The position numbers and the translations under genes are program-made. Under the pieces are notes generated by a model. The model was not told the DNA's origin. It saw only the letters and a list, made by a program, of their open reading frames with translations, and did not search any database. A stretch of 64,000 nt of DNA, from contig CM065188.1 of NCBI GenBank assembly GCA_033026295.1, positions 18,302,619 through 18,366,618 of the forward strand, written 5' to 3'. This document shows positions 1 to 11,591 of the stretch, piece after piece. How positions within the stretch are numbered: the stretch's first letter is position 1; every line of letters begins with the position of its first letter. The DNA comes from Channa striata. Lineage: Eukaryota > Chordata > Actinopteri > Anabantiformes > Channidae.

Positions 1-751
1 GGTGCCATTATATCATAACACACTCATTCTACTCTGCTGTTAACTGTTATACTACTATCATACTTGTACTATATTATTTAAACTGAATTATATTTTTAAG
101 ACTTTTATTCATTTATTAAATGTGGAAAGCAGACTGACTGCCGGTGTCTTACTATTTAATTCGTACTTGCTGATTTTTGGTAGCATTTGCACAGTTATGT
201 GTGTATGATAGGTTGCCGAGAGGAGCCGTGGTTTTGTATGAGGACGTCTGCCTCTCGTGGCAGAGACGTATGTTAGAGCGGTGCAGGACACAAATGAGTG
301 AGACATGGTGAGACCAGCCATGTTGTACGACTCCGAAGAAAAGACAGGAAGCAGAGCTGCAGGTGTCAGAGTTTAAGATGTTGAGGTTCTTCTTTGTCGG
401 GGACGAGGATGGACAGGATCCGGAATGAGGACATCAGAGGGACGGTTCACATGAGATGTGTTGGAGATAAAGTCAGAGAGACTGACTGAGGGGGTGGACA
501 CGTGCAGACGAGACATTAGGAATATGTCGAGGACAGAGTCGGATGGAAAGATGAAAGGAGACATCCACTGTCAACAACGTTGCTCACACATTAAATCATA
601 TTCCGTTAAAGCACGTGACACCGGCTTTTAACAAAGGTTCATGTATGTCTTCCTCGCGCCTCTTATTTCCCACCAAACACATAATTCACTTCCTGTGAAC
701 CAGGCACGCACCGTCTGCGCGGCCGACGCTTCGCCACGTAATTGCGTGACT

Positions 752-759
752 GTCACGTG
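752..759 (+). promoter_or_regulatory. GTCACGTG E-box / CLEAR-like element in likely psen2 promoter
   Basis: The octamer GTCACGTG is present in a CpG-rich stretch about 1.1 kb upstream of the psen2 start codon. Factors of the USF and MITF/TFEB/TFE3 families bind this core. Assigning it to psen2 is inference; no transcription start is visible directly. Confidence 0.35.
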
Positions 760-1429
760 GTGTGACGGTCAGCTGATCGCTGGTTTCCGGGTTCTGGCTC
801 GGTGTTTACTTCCGCCGCCGTTTGCTGCTTTGGGTTCAGGTTAACGCTCGGATTGAAGCTTTTCGTTTGGCACGTTCATTTCCGGTGGACAGACACGTCG
901 ACGAAGGAAGAAGTTTCTCTGGAAACGAGCCTGAATCCATCTTTGTTTCAACTGTCTCTGAATCCGGTGGGTTTTTCTAAAGGGACTGAGCCAATCACGT
1001 CACAGCTGTAACGTTATCACATGTCTGTCTGTGATTTCAACTCATGGAGATAATATCATGAGCTCATGATATTATTGGGGGGGGGGGGCTTCTGTCTTAA
1101 CCCCTTACCCACACGGATGGCTGGTTTTAGAGGTGGGGTGTCTCACCGTCACCTGGAGACCAGAGTCAGTCTGGATGTGTTTGAGTAATCAGACAGGGAC
1201 GTACAAGTAGCTGGACCAAGTCTTTTAAGGACATAGTCCAACTGGTCGTGTGTTCTTAGGGACACGAATGAGGACACGAATGAGTTCTTAGGTTGATCCA
1301 GGCCCCGGTCCTACCAGCTCAGAACCGATACCTCCGTCTGTGGTCGTCCCCTTCGTGAAAGTGGTCCACAGGTTGTGATTTAGTCATGTTGCACTTGATG
1401 TACAACAAGTTTATCAGGGTAAACGTCTG

Positions 1430-1530
1430 CTCATGTAGAACTTCATGTAGGGTTCAGTGTCTTGCCCAAAGACACACGTAGGAGGGAATGGGAGTCGAAC
1501 TACCGACCTTCTGGTCTGCGTACGTCTTAA
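1430..1530 (-). repeat. Decayed tRNA-derived SINE
   Basis: Read on the minus strand, bases 1490-1501 give a pol III B-box-like core (AGTTCGACTCCC). It is followed by the body common in fish SINEs, seen on the plus strand as 'gttcagtgtcttgcccaaag' at about 1451-1470. The A box is degraded. It lies in the presumed first intron or upstream region of psen2. Confidence 0.45.
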
Positions 1531-1834
1531 CCGCAGCTGTAAATGTCCTAATGTAAAGTGTGGGTCTCTGCGAAGGTAATATATGACCCGGTTACACAAA
1601 ACACGCAAACGTTCATCACCATTTAATCAACGTTATTATTATTTTGAAACGTCCCGCTGCAGATCTTCTTCGCAGTACCTTAATGCAAAGTGATACGCTG
1701 ACTCGAACCTCCCAGGTCGCTCATCTCAGTAGGACGGAACACTGGTTCCTGGAGCGGTGTTTTGAAGCTCGGTCTAAATCGACATCACTAACAGCTCTGC
1801 TGGTTGTTGGTTGCAGGTGCTGAGTGGAGCGGCC

Positions 1835-4800
1835 ATGAACGCCTCGGACAGCGATGACGACTTCTACAACGAAAGGTCGGCGTTGGTCCCATCTGAGAAT
1901 CCAGTGGTGCCATCCTACAGACCAGATTCTGACCCCACCCTTTCCAACAACACACCAACCAAAAGGGTAAAAGTTTGGTTCACTGCTTGTCATGAGCTCA
2001 CAGTAAGTTCCTCCTCGATAACCGTACAAACTGTCTGTCGGTGCAGCCGGGGGGGAGCAGGAGAACAGCTCACGCTGACGGCAGCAGCTCGGATCAAGAG
2101 GCAGAGGCGGACGAGGAGGAGCTGACTTTAAAGTACGGCGCCAAGCACGTCATCATGCTGTTCGTCCCCGTCACCCTGTGCATGGTGGTGGTGGTGGCCA
2201 CCATCAAGTCCGTCAGCTTCTACACAGAGAAAACCGACCAGCAGCTGTAGGTCCCACATTTCAGCCGCCTCACGTTGAACTCCTCCGCCCACAGCTAACC
2301 TCCGTTTGTCTCTGCAGGATCTACACGCCATTCACAGAGAACACATCATCTGTTGGACGCCGGCTCCTCAACTCCGTCCTCAACACCATCATCATGATCA
2401 GCGTCATCGTGGTCATGACCATCTTCCTGGTAGTCCTCTACAAATACCGCTGTTACAAGGTCGGGACCGCCACTGCTTTAGAGGAGCATCTGCCAATGAG
2501 AACTGTTCAGAGAGACGGTCAGACATGTTGGTTGTTGTTATGTTGTGTTTCAGTTTATCCATGGCTGGCTCATCCTGTCCTCCCTCATGCTGCTCTTCTG
2601 GTTCAGCTTCATGTACCTGGGGTGAGTCCTCTCTCTCTTAGTCTGTTTATTCTGCACCCACAGAAGAGTTGGAATCAAATGCTGCGCTTTTAGCACCTTG
2701 ACAGTTCAGGTCTTTTTCTGTGTCCCAGTGAAGTTTTTAAGACGTACAACCTGGCTGTGGACTACCCTACTGTGGCCGTGATCATCTGGAACTTCGGGGC
2801 AGTGGGAATGATCTGTATCCACTGGAAGGGGCCCCTCCAGCTGCAGCAGGCCTACCTGATCCTCATCAGCGCCCTCATGGCCCTTGTCTTCATCAAATAC
2901 CTGCCCGAGTGGTCAGCATGGGTCATCCTGGGAGCCATCTCTGTCTACGGTGAGTCCAAGGCTTAGAGACAGAAGAATCACTAGTGGAGTCGGGATCATA
3001 AAAGCACAAACACTGACAGGTGATCTCCCTGCTGAGACTGTGTTTTAGTGTGACCTGGTCTCATGTTTCACACGTTCAAACCCTTCCAGAGACATTTTCA
3101 CCTTTTGTGGAGCACGTAAATACACACACTGGGGATTTTTCACGACAAATCTGCAAGTATTTGATGTAGAAAATCAGCCCTGTTTCACAAATTACAAACC
3201 CAGCTTCATGAGATTTCACATCCTCTGTCCTTTGAAATGGTAAAAAGGAAACATTCTGAAAAATATCTGCCGTGATCCATCCACCGATAATCACACATCA
3301 GCTGATCATATTTCTGATATTTCAGTCTGTTTTCTCATCCTGTTTTCAGTGTGACCTGTTCTGTTGAAAACAGAACTCTTCCGTGTCTTTCTTTAAAAAA
3401 CATGAAACCGAAACACTTCCTTGACAGCACTTTACTTTGATGTTTTTCTCCTTAACTTAGATTTTATTGCTTGCCTGTTCCTCACTTGTAAGTCGCTTTG
3501 GATAAAGCGTCTGCCAAATGACTAAATGTAAGTGTAAATCCTGCCTTCCGCTGGTTGTTTGTGACGTTGCAGACCTGGTGGCTGTCCTGAGTCCTAAGGG
3601 TCCTTTGCGGATGTTGGTGGAAACGGCTCAGGAACGTAACGAGCCCATCTTCCCCGCTCTCATCTACTCCTGTGAGTCCATCACACATTAATAGGGTCAG
3701 AGATTTCAGCTGTGGTGTGACTTTAATATCCAGTACCATGGAATTATTAGTTTACTCAAGTATTTCTGCACTTTCCTATATTTCTCAGCTACTTGGAACT
3801 TTACGTAACCCGTTAACAATTCATCCAATCCCCTGTGAATTCTGTGCAACCTTGCAGTTTAAAACAAAAACACAGAAACCAACATTACAATCTTATAGAA
3901 AATGAATTTTGCAATTTAGGCTGCAGCAATCACAGAAATGTAGGGACTGATTAACTGTTTTCTGCTACTTTATACTTTTAGACCAGTGATTAACACCACC
4001 ACACGTGTAAGCGTTATTGCCTTTTTATTGACGCACTTCCCATCATATTGCTTCATTGTTATATTTATATTTAAAAATATATATATTTTCCCTTTATTAC
4101 CTTATGTTTATGCAGCTGAAAATGTATAATTATTTTGTGTATTTTCGTGTTTAGCTGCCATGGTGTGGACGGTGGGCATGGCGAGCCCAGTGGACGCTCT
4201 GCACTCCGGACAAGAAACAGGTTCAAAATCGTGTCAGAAACACTGAATCGGCTGAAATTAGACGGATCCTTTATAATGAAAAATGCGTAGTAAAAAGTCA
4301 TACATGTTTTTGATCTTTAGACGAGGAGGCGGAAAATAGCAGCGGGAGGGCGGAGCCCGAGAGCCGGCAGCCCAGGTCGTTTCCAGACGAGGAGCTTGAG
4401 GAAGACCGTGAGTTCATAAATGTGTGAATCACTGGAGGAACAAACTGCTATAAGGCTGATATCTGCTGCTCCTCGCGATAAATTAAAAACCTCAGAAAAG
4501 TGTGTTTTGTGTGTGTGTAGGGGGAGTGAAGCTCGGCCTCGGTGATTTCATCTTCTACAGTGTTCTGGTCGGAAAAGCTGCAGCGACCGGCGGAGACTGG
4601 AACACGACGCTCGCCTGCTTTGTCGCCATTCTGATTGTAAGTCGTGGTTTTGGCAGAATGTTTTTGAAGGAGACACGGCAGCTGCTGAAGGCCTCAGGTT
4701 TCTGTGCATCTTTAAAACTACACCCGTGCCTAAATTTATAAAGTAGCAAGTATAATCTGCCGTGTGGATTTGAAATGTACATGTAACCATCACCCACCTG

Positions 4801-4973
4801 TAACTCACCTGTGTCAGGGTCTGTGCCTAACGCTGCTGCTCCTGGCTATCTTCAAGAAAGCTCTGCCGGCGCTGCCCATCTCCATCACCTTCGGCCTCGT
4901 CTTCTACTTCTCCACAGACTTCCTGGTTCAGCCATTCATGGATAACCTGGCTGCCCACCAGTTCTACATTTGA
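1835..4973 (+). CDS. psen2: Presenilin-2, gamma-secretase catalytic subunit
   Basis: Coding exons: 1835-1966, 2047-2246, 2318-2459, 2554-2621, 2729-2949, 3573-3671, 4155-4220, 4321-4407, 4521-4636, 4818-4973. Phases agree and give 428 residues (human PSEN2 is 448). Presenilins are the aspartyl protease of gamma-secretase; they cleave Notch, APP and other stubs inside membranes, and PSEN2 is enriched in late endosomes/lysosomes. Both catalytic aspartates are visible: SVYDLV (Asp about 255, TM6) and GLGDF (about 347, TM7), plus the PAL motif (PALP, about 394-397). TM1 starts after ELTLKYGAKHV. The N-terminus is acidic and Ser-rich. The start is the first ATG after the acceptor at 1816. The cytosolic loop between TM6 and TM7 (exons 7-8) is acidic and shorter than in human, as expected for this variable part. 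The FYTEK and MDNLA..HQFYI-type segments favour PSEN2 over PSEN1. Intact. Confidence 0.95.
3364..3540 (+). repeat. Non-LTR retrotransposon 3' end (family B fragment)
   Basis: This psen2 intron segment shares near-identical stretches with 23430-23660: 'gttttctccttaacttag', 'ttcctcacttgtaagtcgct', then a (AAATGTAAgTG) type tail. Only the last part of a reverse-transcriptase coding end (…ENRTLP-like) and the 3' tail remain. The same tail occurs inverted at 40489-40640. Family name is uncertain; it resembles fish LINEs of the L2/Rex group. Confidence 0.6.
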
Positions 4974-5932
4974 GACCCAGCCCCACCTGGCTTCCTGCTC
5001 ATTAACACCCAGCTTGTTGAAATCCTCCTCGTTAAAGTCTGTGTTTGCCTTCTTCACGATGTAGTCCTCATTACTCTGTTGTCTGCTGCCATCTGTTGAT
5101 GTAACTTCCTGTGCAGGTTGTCCTGTTTCTGGAAGATGATGCATTAACCATTACACAGGAGGGGGGGGGCTGATGGTCCTGCTCAGGTGTTTTTCTAAAC
5201 AATAACAAAGTCCCCTCATGTCAGGTGAAGTTTGTGAGGGGATGAACCCGATTTCACAACCAGATGAAATGCTCTTAAAACATTCCTGTTTTTAGTTTAG
5301 AGAAATTTAACGTTGTGGGGCATTTCCCGGCCAGAAGAATCCAGCAGCATCGTTTTAACATTTAACAGAGTTTGTACGTTTAAACCGAGAAGCAGAATCT
5401 GTTTGAACTTTTCTCATTTTAAACAACAGGTGAAGTGCAGGTTCACTAATAAACAAGGAAACTACAATTAATGAAGGCTGAATTAAAATTAAACCAGGGT
5501 TTAATCCCGGCCTAAACAGCACAAACCTTGTTTGAGGTAACGCCTGAAAGCGAATCTAAGAATGAAAAATGGCAAAAAGCGTCACTAAAGCCTCCAACAG
5601 CAAAAAAAATGTATCTGCAACATTTATAATCATTCATTGTATGTATTGTTTTTCAAAGAAAAGGTGTGCATTTGCAGGTGATTTGGTTTTGGACAGTCAA
5701 CAGTTTCAGCACCGATTTAACAGTTTGTTACAATCAGTCTGATAAGTTTCAATTGAATACATATTGAGTCTTAATGGACTCCGTCCATTTAATCCGCTCC
5801 ATGTCCTGCAGTACATAACAATGGTACTGTAGCTTTATTAGTAACACCAGCCTTGTCTGTGGGGGGGGGGGGGTGAACTTTGGAACTGAAAGATGTTTTT
5901 GAGAAACGACTCATGATTTCAGTTTACTGTGC

Positions 5933-5938
5933 AATAAA
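5933..5938 (+). terminator. Candidate psen2 poly(A) signal
   Basis: AATAAA occurs 960 bp after the psen2 stop; a proximal AATAAA is at about 5448. The interval 4974-5950 has no other gene and is read as the 3'UTR. Choosing the distal signal is inference. Confidence 0.4.
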
Positions 5939-6185
5939 TCAAACCTCTGTAATGAGCTGGAGAAGTAAAAAGAATAATCTGTTGAACTTTGAATTTTACC
6001 GTGTCCGTCTCCTGGTTTTGATTTGGTTCAGTCTTATCACTGCAATGCCCCAGACCTTTAAACAGATGGTTTTAAAGGTCTGTGCAACCAGAGGACTCTT
6101 GACCATTAAAATGTCCTCAGAGTTCTCCTGTCCCATCAAAGTGCATTTATCAAAATAGACAAAGTTATTCCACAGGAAATCACTA

Positions 6186-6191
6186 TTTATT
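6186..6191 (-). terminator. Candidate dpy30 poly(A) signal
   Basis: TTTATT on the plus strand (AATAAA on the minus strand) lies about 640 bp downstream of the dpy30 stop. With the psen2 signal at 5933 this leaves only about 200-250 bp between two converging transcripts. Confidence 0.4.
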
Positions 6192-6833
6192 GAAAAACAA
6201 CTTTGCCTCGAGTAACTATGATTTTCTTCTAAAATCCTCATTTCACTCTCAAAATATATTTGTACAGTTATTTTTATACTTTCATAGGAGCAACAGAAAA
6301 TATTTCTAATTGAATATTGTGTTCACAGTTTCCGTGGGGGTTCTGTGATGAAACTATTCAGTGGCAATGTATCCATCATCACAAACAGTCACAGAACATG
6401 ACACACACAGGAATTCTGGTTAAAGTAAAAATAGTTTAAATAAAACGCTAATTTGTAGGTGAGGCTTTTAAACACCTAAAAGGTCCGAACTCAGTTAATG
6501 CTGTTGCACTTGTTCTTCAAGAATCTCTGCTAGCAGGTGTTAGCACAGAGCCACACTACAGTTTCCCCATTCCCAACTTTAACTAAGGTAAGCTAACTAG
6601 ATTCTGACTCCAGCTCTGCACTGACCTTCTACACATGTCAAAGACAAACCTGTAGGAGCTGAACAGTCCCTTCAGAAAAAACTCTGAAAAGTAATTTCTT
6701 TCTTCACATCATCATGTTTAATTCTGGATTTAAAAAAGAAACAGTCAAACAGTTCATTAACTAACACAAGAGCAAGTGAAACGTGAAACAAGTTTCTACT
6801 GTAGGAACCGGCTTCAGAAGCATGACGTGACTT

Positions 6834-9578
6834 TTAATTTCTCTCCTCAAACTGGGATTTGTTCTTCAGCAGGAATGCAGCAAGATACTCGATAGGGTTG
6901 GGAGGTCTGAAAGACAAAATGCACCGGATGAACAGAACTGGACCGGAGGCAGGAGCAATAGGGTCACTTCAACACAAACAACAGAAAATATTTTTACTAA
7001 AAAGAAAAGGTTGAATTGGCTTTTCTCTTCTTTCCTACTATTAAATGTACAGAAAGGAAACTTCTGAAAACACTTAAATGTAGACAGTTTCGACACTGGA
7101 TGTAACTCTCAGTATTGTGACTGCTCTAGTCCTACATCCCTGACAGACAGTTTTAGGAGCTTAAGCAAACTGTAAACTATTAACTACATTACAAATTGTA
7201 GCTTAAATAACATTGGGAAGACTATTCATCCCGAATATTGTTGAAAAGTCCCTCTTTCGGGCTGGATAACGCCCCATCAAAGCGAGAACTCTAAATTCTT
7301 TGGTTGCCTACAAGAACAGGGGTTGCGTGTGTTCAGTCTGGTTGGAGCCTAGTCTGTGAAACACTGCAGGCATTTCAGAATGCAGAGACAATACTTTTAT
7401 TACAGATTCCTCCTTGTGATCAGAGAAGCTTGGTCTCCTCAAGTAGATTTCTTCTGGAGAACCGGTTCCCCAGACGGAACAAAGGGTAAAAGATTGAGCT
7501 TCGACAGAACACAGCTGCCACTCCGGTTCAATCTATCGTCTGCTGCTACACTACTCTACAGACACGACAGCTTCAAACCACCTTCATTCCATACAACACC
7601 TGCACGGTTTAAGTGTTACACCAAGAGCATTTGGGTCAGAGACCTGATGAACCTGCTCCACACTGTGTTCTGCCCTTCTCTAGTGGCTGACATGTTCACC
7701 GTAACCGGGTTTCTGTGTGAACCACACAGAATGTTTGCATCTGTCATTTATAAGCAGACATTTACCGCCCTAAAAACCGCTGCACAGCACAACAAAAACA
7801 TTGAACGCTGTAGCATCAAAACCGATAAAACAAATTTGTTTTTACTTTCTGTCGACTGAAATGTTTATTATCACAGTAAAATTAATCTGGTAAAGTAACA
7901 GAAAAAACACATATGAGGACCTTCAGACTGTGTAAACACCACGTTATGTAAGACATGAAGAGTTCCTGACCTCTCCTTGGCGAGGACTGACAGGCCCTGC
8001 AGCAGGATGGGGACCACTGTCTGGTCCAGGTACGCTCTGGTTGGCAGTGCTTGCAGGTCCACCTTCTGCTTCGAGATCTTCTCCGCACTCACCTTCTCAT
8101 TCTCCGCCGTCCTCTGAGGAGCAGCAACAAAGCATGCTGGGAGTCTGACTACGCCTTGTTATTACACTCTGTGTGTGTGTGGGTGTGTGTGTTACCTGAA
8201 GGTTTTCTGTAAGGCCGTACTCTGCGTGAGGGTTTTCAGAAACCTGCAGAAAGATTCATGTTCACTTATTTGGTTCAAACAGAAAAGAGTGAATCTAAAC
8301 AGAACTGACAAATATATTTAACTACATTATCATTAGTGCATGTCAAACTTTGACACAATGAAATAATTTTAACTTCTGAATAATGTTTTCGCTATAAACT
8401 GGTTTACCAGCTTTAGAAAATCATGTCCCTGAGCTCAGTGTTTTTACATGAAATGACCCAACAAAAGAGATTCAGTTTAGTCTGATGCAAGAAACAAAAC
8501 GCTACAAAAATATTCACATTAGAGAAACTGCAACCACCAAACATTAAGGGCCGAATCTGTCAGAATCTGCTGATTCTCTGTCACACTTATCTAAAACGGC
8601 ATCAGAAACATTTGACCCTCGGAGTGATTCATTGTATGTTGAGCTGCTCCCCCAGACGCTAATGTAGTCCTCAGTGTTTTACTCACGGGCGTGTGTCCCT
8701 CCATGGACTGATCTGCATCTGTGTGATCTGAAAAACAAGAAAACTGTCAATTCCTCTGCTGCTCTTTATGACAAAAACTTCCAATCTGCCCATTAAAAGA
8801 TTTAAAACAAAACAGTGACAACAAACTTAGAAAGGAGCTTCAAAAATCGACCTATTGCTGGTAACTGGACATACTCATCTTTACTCTGAGGATTCCCGTG
8901 AGATGGGATTGAAAGGTCCAGATTTAATCCAGTTCCTAGGTCTAAACTGACGTTTGGTCGAGACCTTTTTTTTTTTTAATTAATACTTTTCTGTGTTGTG
9001 AATATGATTTTAAAATCGATTTTTGTATTCGATTGATAGAGTAGCTAAAACCAAGAACAGAAAGTGAATTTAGTTGCGAGGCATGAACCAGATCAGCAGA
9101 TCTCAGCACGCGGTGGATCGTGTTTTTAGCAGGTTTGACGGTTTTATTGCTAAACGTCGCCCAGGACCAACAGCCGAGCCTGACGGGCTAATCACACACG
9201 GATGTTTGTGCTTCAAGTCCGTAACCGACGCGGTTACACCGAAGTCGGCTCCTCCCCGCTACTCGTTAACGTGCATTTATCATTTACTGACTTTCTGATC
9301 CAAACCATGAATAACAACATTTCACTTTCTTGAGGATCTTCCCCTGGAGTCGGTCACGCCGCCCTGTGCACTACGAGCGGCGGTGAGTTAGCTTAGCATC
9401 ACATTATCGACCTCTGGCCGCCAGATAAACGCCAGCAGCGGATAAAAGCGAGCGCGCTGCTTTTAATTTGATCATATATTCATTAAATACAATCTCCATC
9501 ACTCGACAACAAACTACCACAGCGCACAAACTGCAAAAAACGCGACTACTCATCGACAATGAACTCACCGTCCGCCAT
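6834..9578 (-). CDS. dpy30: DPY30, subunit of SET1/MLL histone H3K4 methyltransferase complexes
   Basis: Coding exons on the minus strand: 9569-9578 (only ATG and seven bases), 8687-8727, 8196-8243, 7971-8113, 6834-6906. Phases agree and give 104 residues (human 99). The product contains the hallmark segment VDLQALPTRAYLDQTVVPIL, which begins the C-terminal DPY-30 dimerisation motif, and ends with PPNPIEYLAAFLLKNKSQFE. This motif forms a helical bundle that docks on ASH2L and, in the dynein world, on AKAP-type helices. The N-terminal 40 residues are divergent and low-complexity, as in other species. The ATG choice follows from the 10-bp first coding exon joining in frame to exon 2. The gene is tail to tail with psen2. 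Confidence 0.93.
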
Positions 9579-9770
9579 GTTTGTTGTGAATGTTTACTAA
9601 GTTACCGTAAGTGCGTCGATTCGCTTTTAACGTTACGTACAATACGTCAAATCGTTTCACGCTTCCGGTTTGTGTGGATATACTTCACAATAAAAGCCAG
9701 GACACGGCCCAAAAGCTATGTGCTCCATTACCGGAAGTGTGTGAAAATCAAGCGTGTTTGTTCTCTTCAG
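9579..9770. promoter_or_regulatory. Probable dpy30 promoter with paired ETS sites
   Basis: Directly upstream of the dpy30 start are two ETS/GABP-type cores in opposite orientation: CTTCCGG at about 9661 and ACCGGAAGT at 9730-9738. This is typical of housekeeping promoters. No opposing gene start is seen here. Site calls are by eye. Confidence 0.4.
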
Positions 9771-9895
9771 GGTTATAGAGTAGAGAAAGGAAAACAGAAA
9801 CGTAAACACCGGTATAGACATAGATTTATAAATTTAATGTAAAATCCTTATTCATGTAGGAGTAAGCAGATGCTTCTGGTAAAGTATAGATATAC

Positions 9896-10200
9896 ACACA
9901 CAGTACCAGTCCAAAGTTTGGATACACCTTTTCATTAATGGTTTTCATTTATGATCAAGACTATTTCCACTGTAGATTCTCACTGAAGGCACCAAAACTA
10001 CATATGAATGAACACATATGGAATTGTGTAGTCAAGAAAAAAGTGTGTTTTATATATTCAATTCTTCTGAATAGCCACCCTTTGCTTCGATTACTGCTTC
10101 GCAAACTCTTGGCATTATGAGATTTAAGAGGAAGTCACTTGACATGGTTTTCACTTCACAGGTGGACCTTGCCACGGTTCATTTGTGGAATTTCTTACCT
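9896..10200 (+). mobile_element. Tc1-like DNA transposon terminal fragment
   Basis: Starts with 'cagtaccagtccaaagtttg' and continues with segments about 'atagccaccctttgct', 'ctgcttcgcaaactcttggc' and 'ggttttcacttcacaggtgg', a non-coding end I recognise from Tc1-like elements in fish. No transposase frame remains. It sits between dpy30 and the 3' side of srd5a2. Confidence 0.5.
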
Positions 10201-10445
10201 TAATCTGCTACTACTACTTCTCTTTCGGCAGAGAAAAAATGAAACACTGGCGGCTGTAACAGCCAAACTAGGAGAGTAGCAGCTCCAGCAGATTCCAGGA
10301 ACAACATCTGAGATCTTTGTTGAGACGAGTGCAGTGCAAGGAACAGCTAAAATACTGCGTAGGACCCTCAAGCTCCAGGAACCCAAGTTTGAAGGATGGA
10401 ATAAGAAGACACCCCAAAAGAAGACAAGGGTGCAGAATGTGTGTA

Positions 10446-10481
<36 letters not shown>

Positions 10482-10910
10482 TGTATGTATGTATGTATGT
10501 ATGTATGTGTGTATGTATGTATGTATGCATGTATACACACACACACACACAGAGTATGATTGTAGTAAATGTTTGTGGAAAAATCAATTTGAAGAAGAAT
10601 AAAAACTTATTTAACTTATCCACAATTTGTTTTATAGGTTTTATATGATGCAATTTCAGTTCATCATAAAGAGAAGTTATGATATTGATGATCTGGAATG
10701 AACAAGAAATGTCAGATTGATCCATTATTGAGACGTTGTTATAGACACTGTAAAACTGCAGTACAAACAACTCCTGCATTTTTTGTTAGTGTATCAGGTC
10801 AGATAAATGTGCAAAGACTTTTATCTGAGAAAAGAACAGAGCAACAAAAGCAACAGCAATTAAGAACATATTCAGAAGATAATCTTTACTGGAGAAAACA
10901 AAATAATAGT
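10201..10910. other. Unassigned intergenic segment, possible old repeat
   Basis: Bases 10285-10440 have an exon-like composition (a short open plus frame rich in Arg, Lys, Gln and Ser), but it has no start, no clear splice sites and runs into a TATG microsatellite. Bases 10560-10910 are AT-rich. I do not recognise a product; a decayed repeat attached to the preceding transposon end is more likely than a gene. Confidence 0.3.
10441..10548. repeat. (ATGT)n microsatellite with flanking (TA)n and (AC)n
   Basis: Roughly 20 copies of ATGT between a short TA run and an AC run. The YMYVCMYVC-type open frames on both strands are artefacts of the repeat. Confidence 0.9.
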
Positions 10911-11591
10911 TTTTAAAGGTTCAGCCACAGCTCAAATACAACTATCAAATGCTACTTAATGCTTCAGTAATTATGAATTAATGATAACATATTAAAAACA
11001 ATCACAGAGACCATTTTTTGCACAGAATTACAAAAAAATAAAAATTCTTCACTGAAACCAGTGAAAACAACAACGGACTGATTCAACCGACGTTCAACAT
11101 GCTGGATGGAAATAAAAATAAAAATAATAAAACAGATGAAAGACATGTAACAGTAAAAGATCTGAATAGGCTTTTCAACACAAACAAAAGAAAATGACAG
11201 GGAGAGAAACATCACAGATGTCACTGTAAAAACTGTGCACAAACCTCTTTAGGTCTAAACACTGGCTGTTAAATGAACTGCAAACAAATACATTTTCATG
11301 AGTGTTCATTTTCTCATAAACATGTGAGACTTGTCTGATTACAACAGCACGTTTAGGTCAAACTGGTACTAATAAAGAGTTAACAAACTAAAACAAAGGT
11401 GCCAAAAATGATTCTGACAGGAGAAGGAGACTAACTGATTTCTAACCGCCTTTAATAGTTGTTATAAATATAAAAAAATATATATTTCTTGACTCCAGGG
11501 CCTATCCTGCAGAAAATGGGTGTTTTCAGGCACAGTCCTAATGGGGCCAACACACAATTCCAAAAAGTGAAACTCATCATCTCTCCCTTCG
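10911..11591 (-). other. Probable srd5a2 3'UTR and downstream flank
   Basis: AT-rich sequence with no coding signal. It directly follows the srd5a2 stop on the minus strand. A variant poly(A) signal (ATTAAA on the minus strand) is possible near 11451, but no canonical signal is clear. Confidence 0.35.

Larger units (their letters stand above)
1..1834. other. Upstream region of psen2, no coding gene recognised
   Basis: No convincing coding exon is visible in this stretch. Bases 700-900 are relatively CpG-rich and carry a palindromic E-box and short GC-rich segments, so this is the likely psen2 promoter and first non-coding exon. A possible 5' splice site follows about base 840 (ending ..TTCAG before GTTAAC). 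A decayed SINE lies at about 1430-1530. A G-run occurs at about 1078-1088. Bases 1-600 hold no feature I can name. Confidence 0.4.

Noticed and set aside
10195..10779. Long minus-strand frame with HTYIHTYI repeats
   Set aside because: Produced by the (ATGT)n microsatellite; flanks show no protein family.
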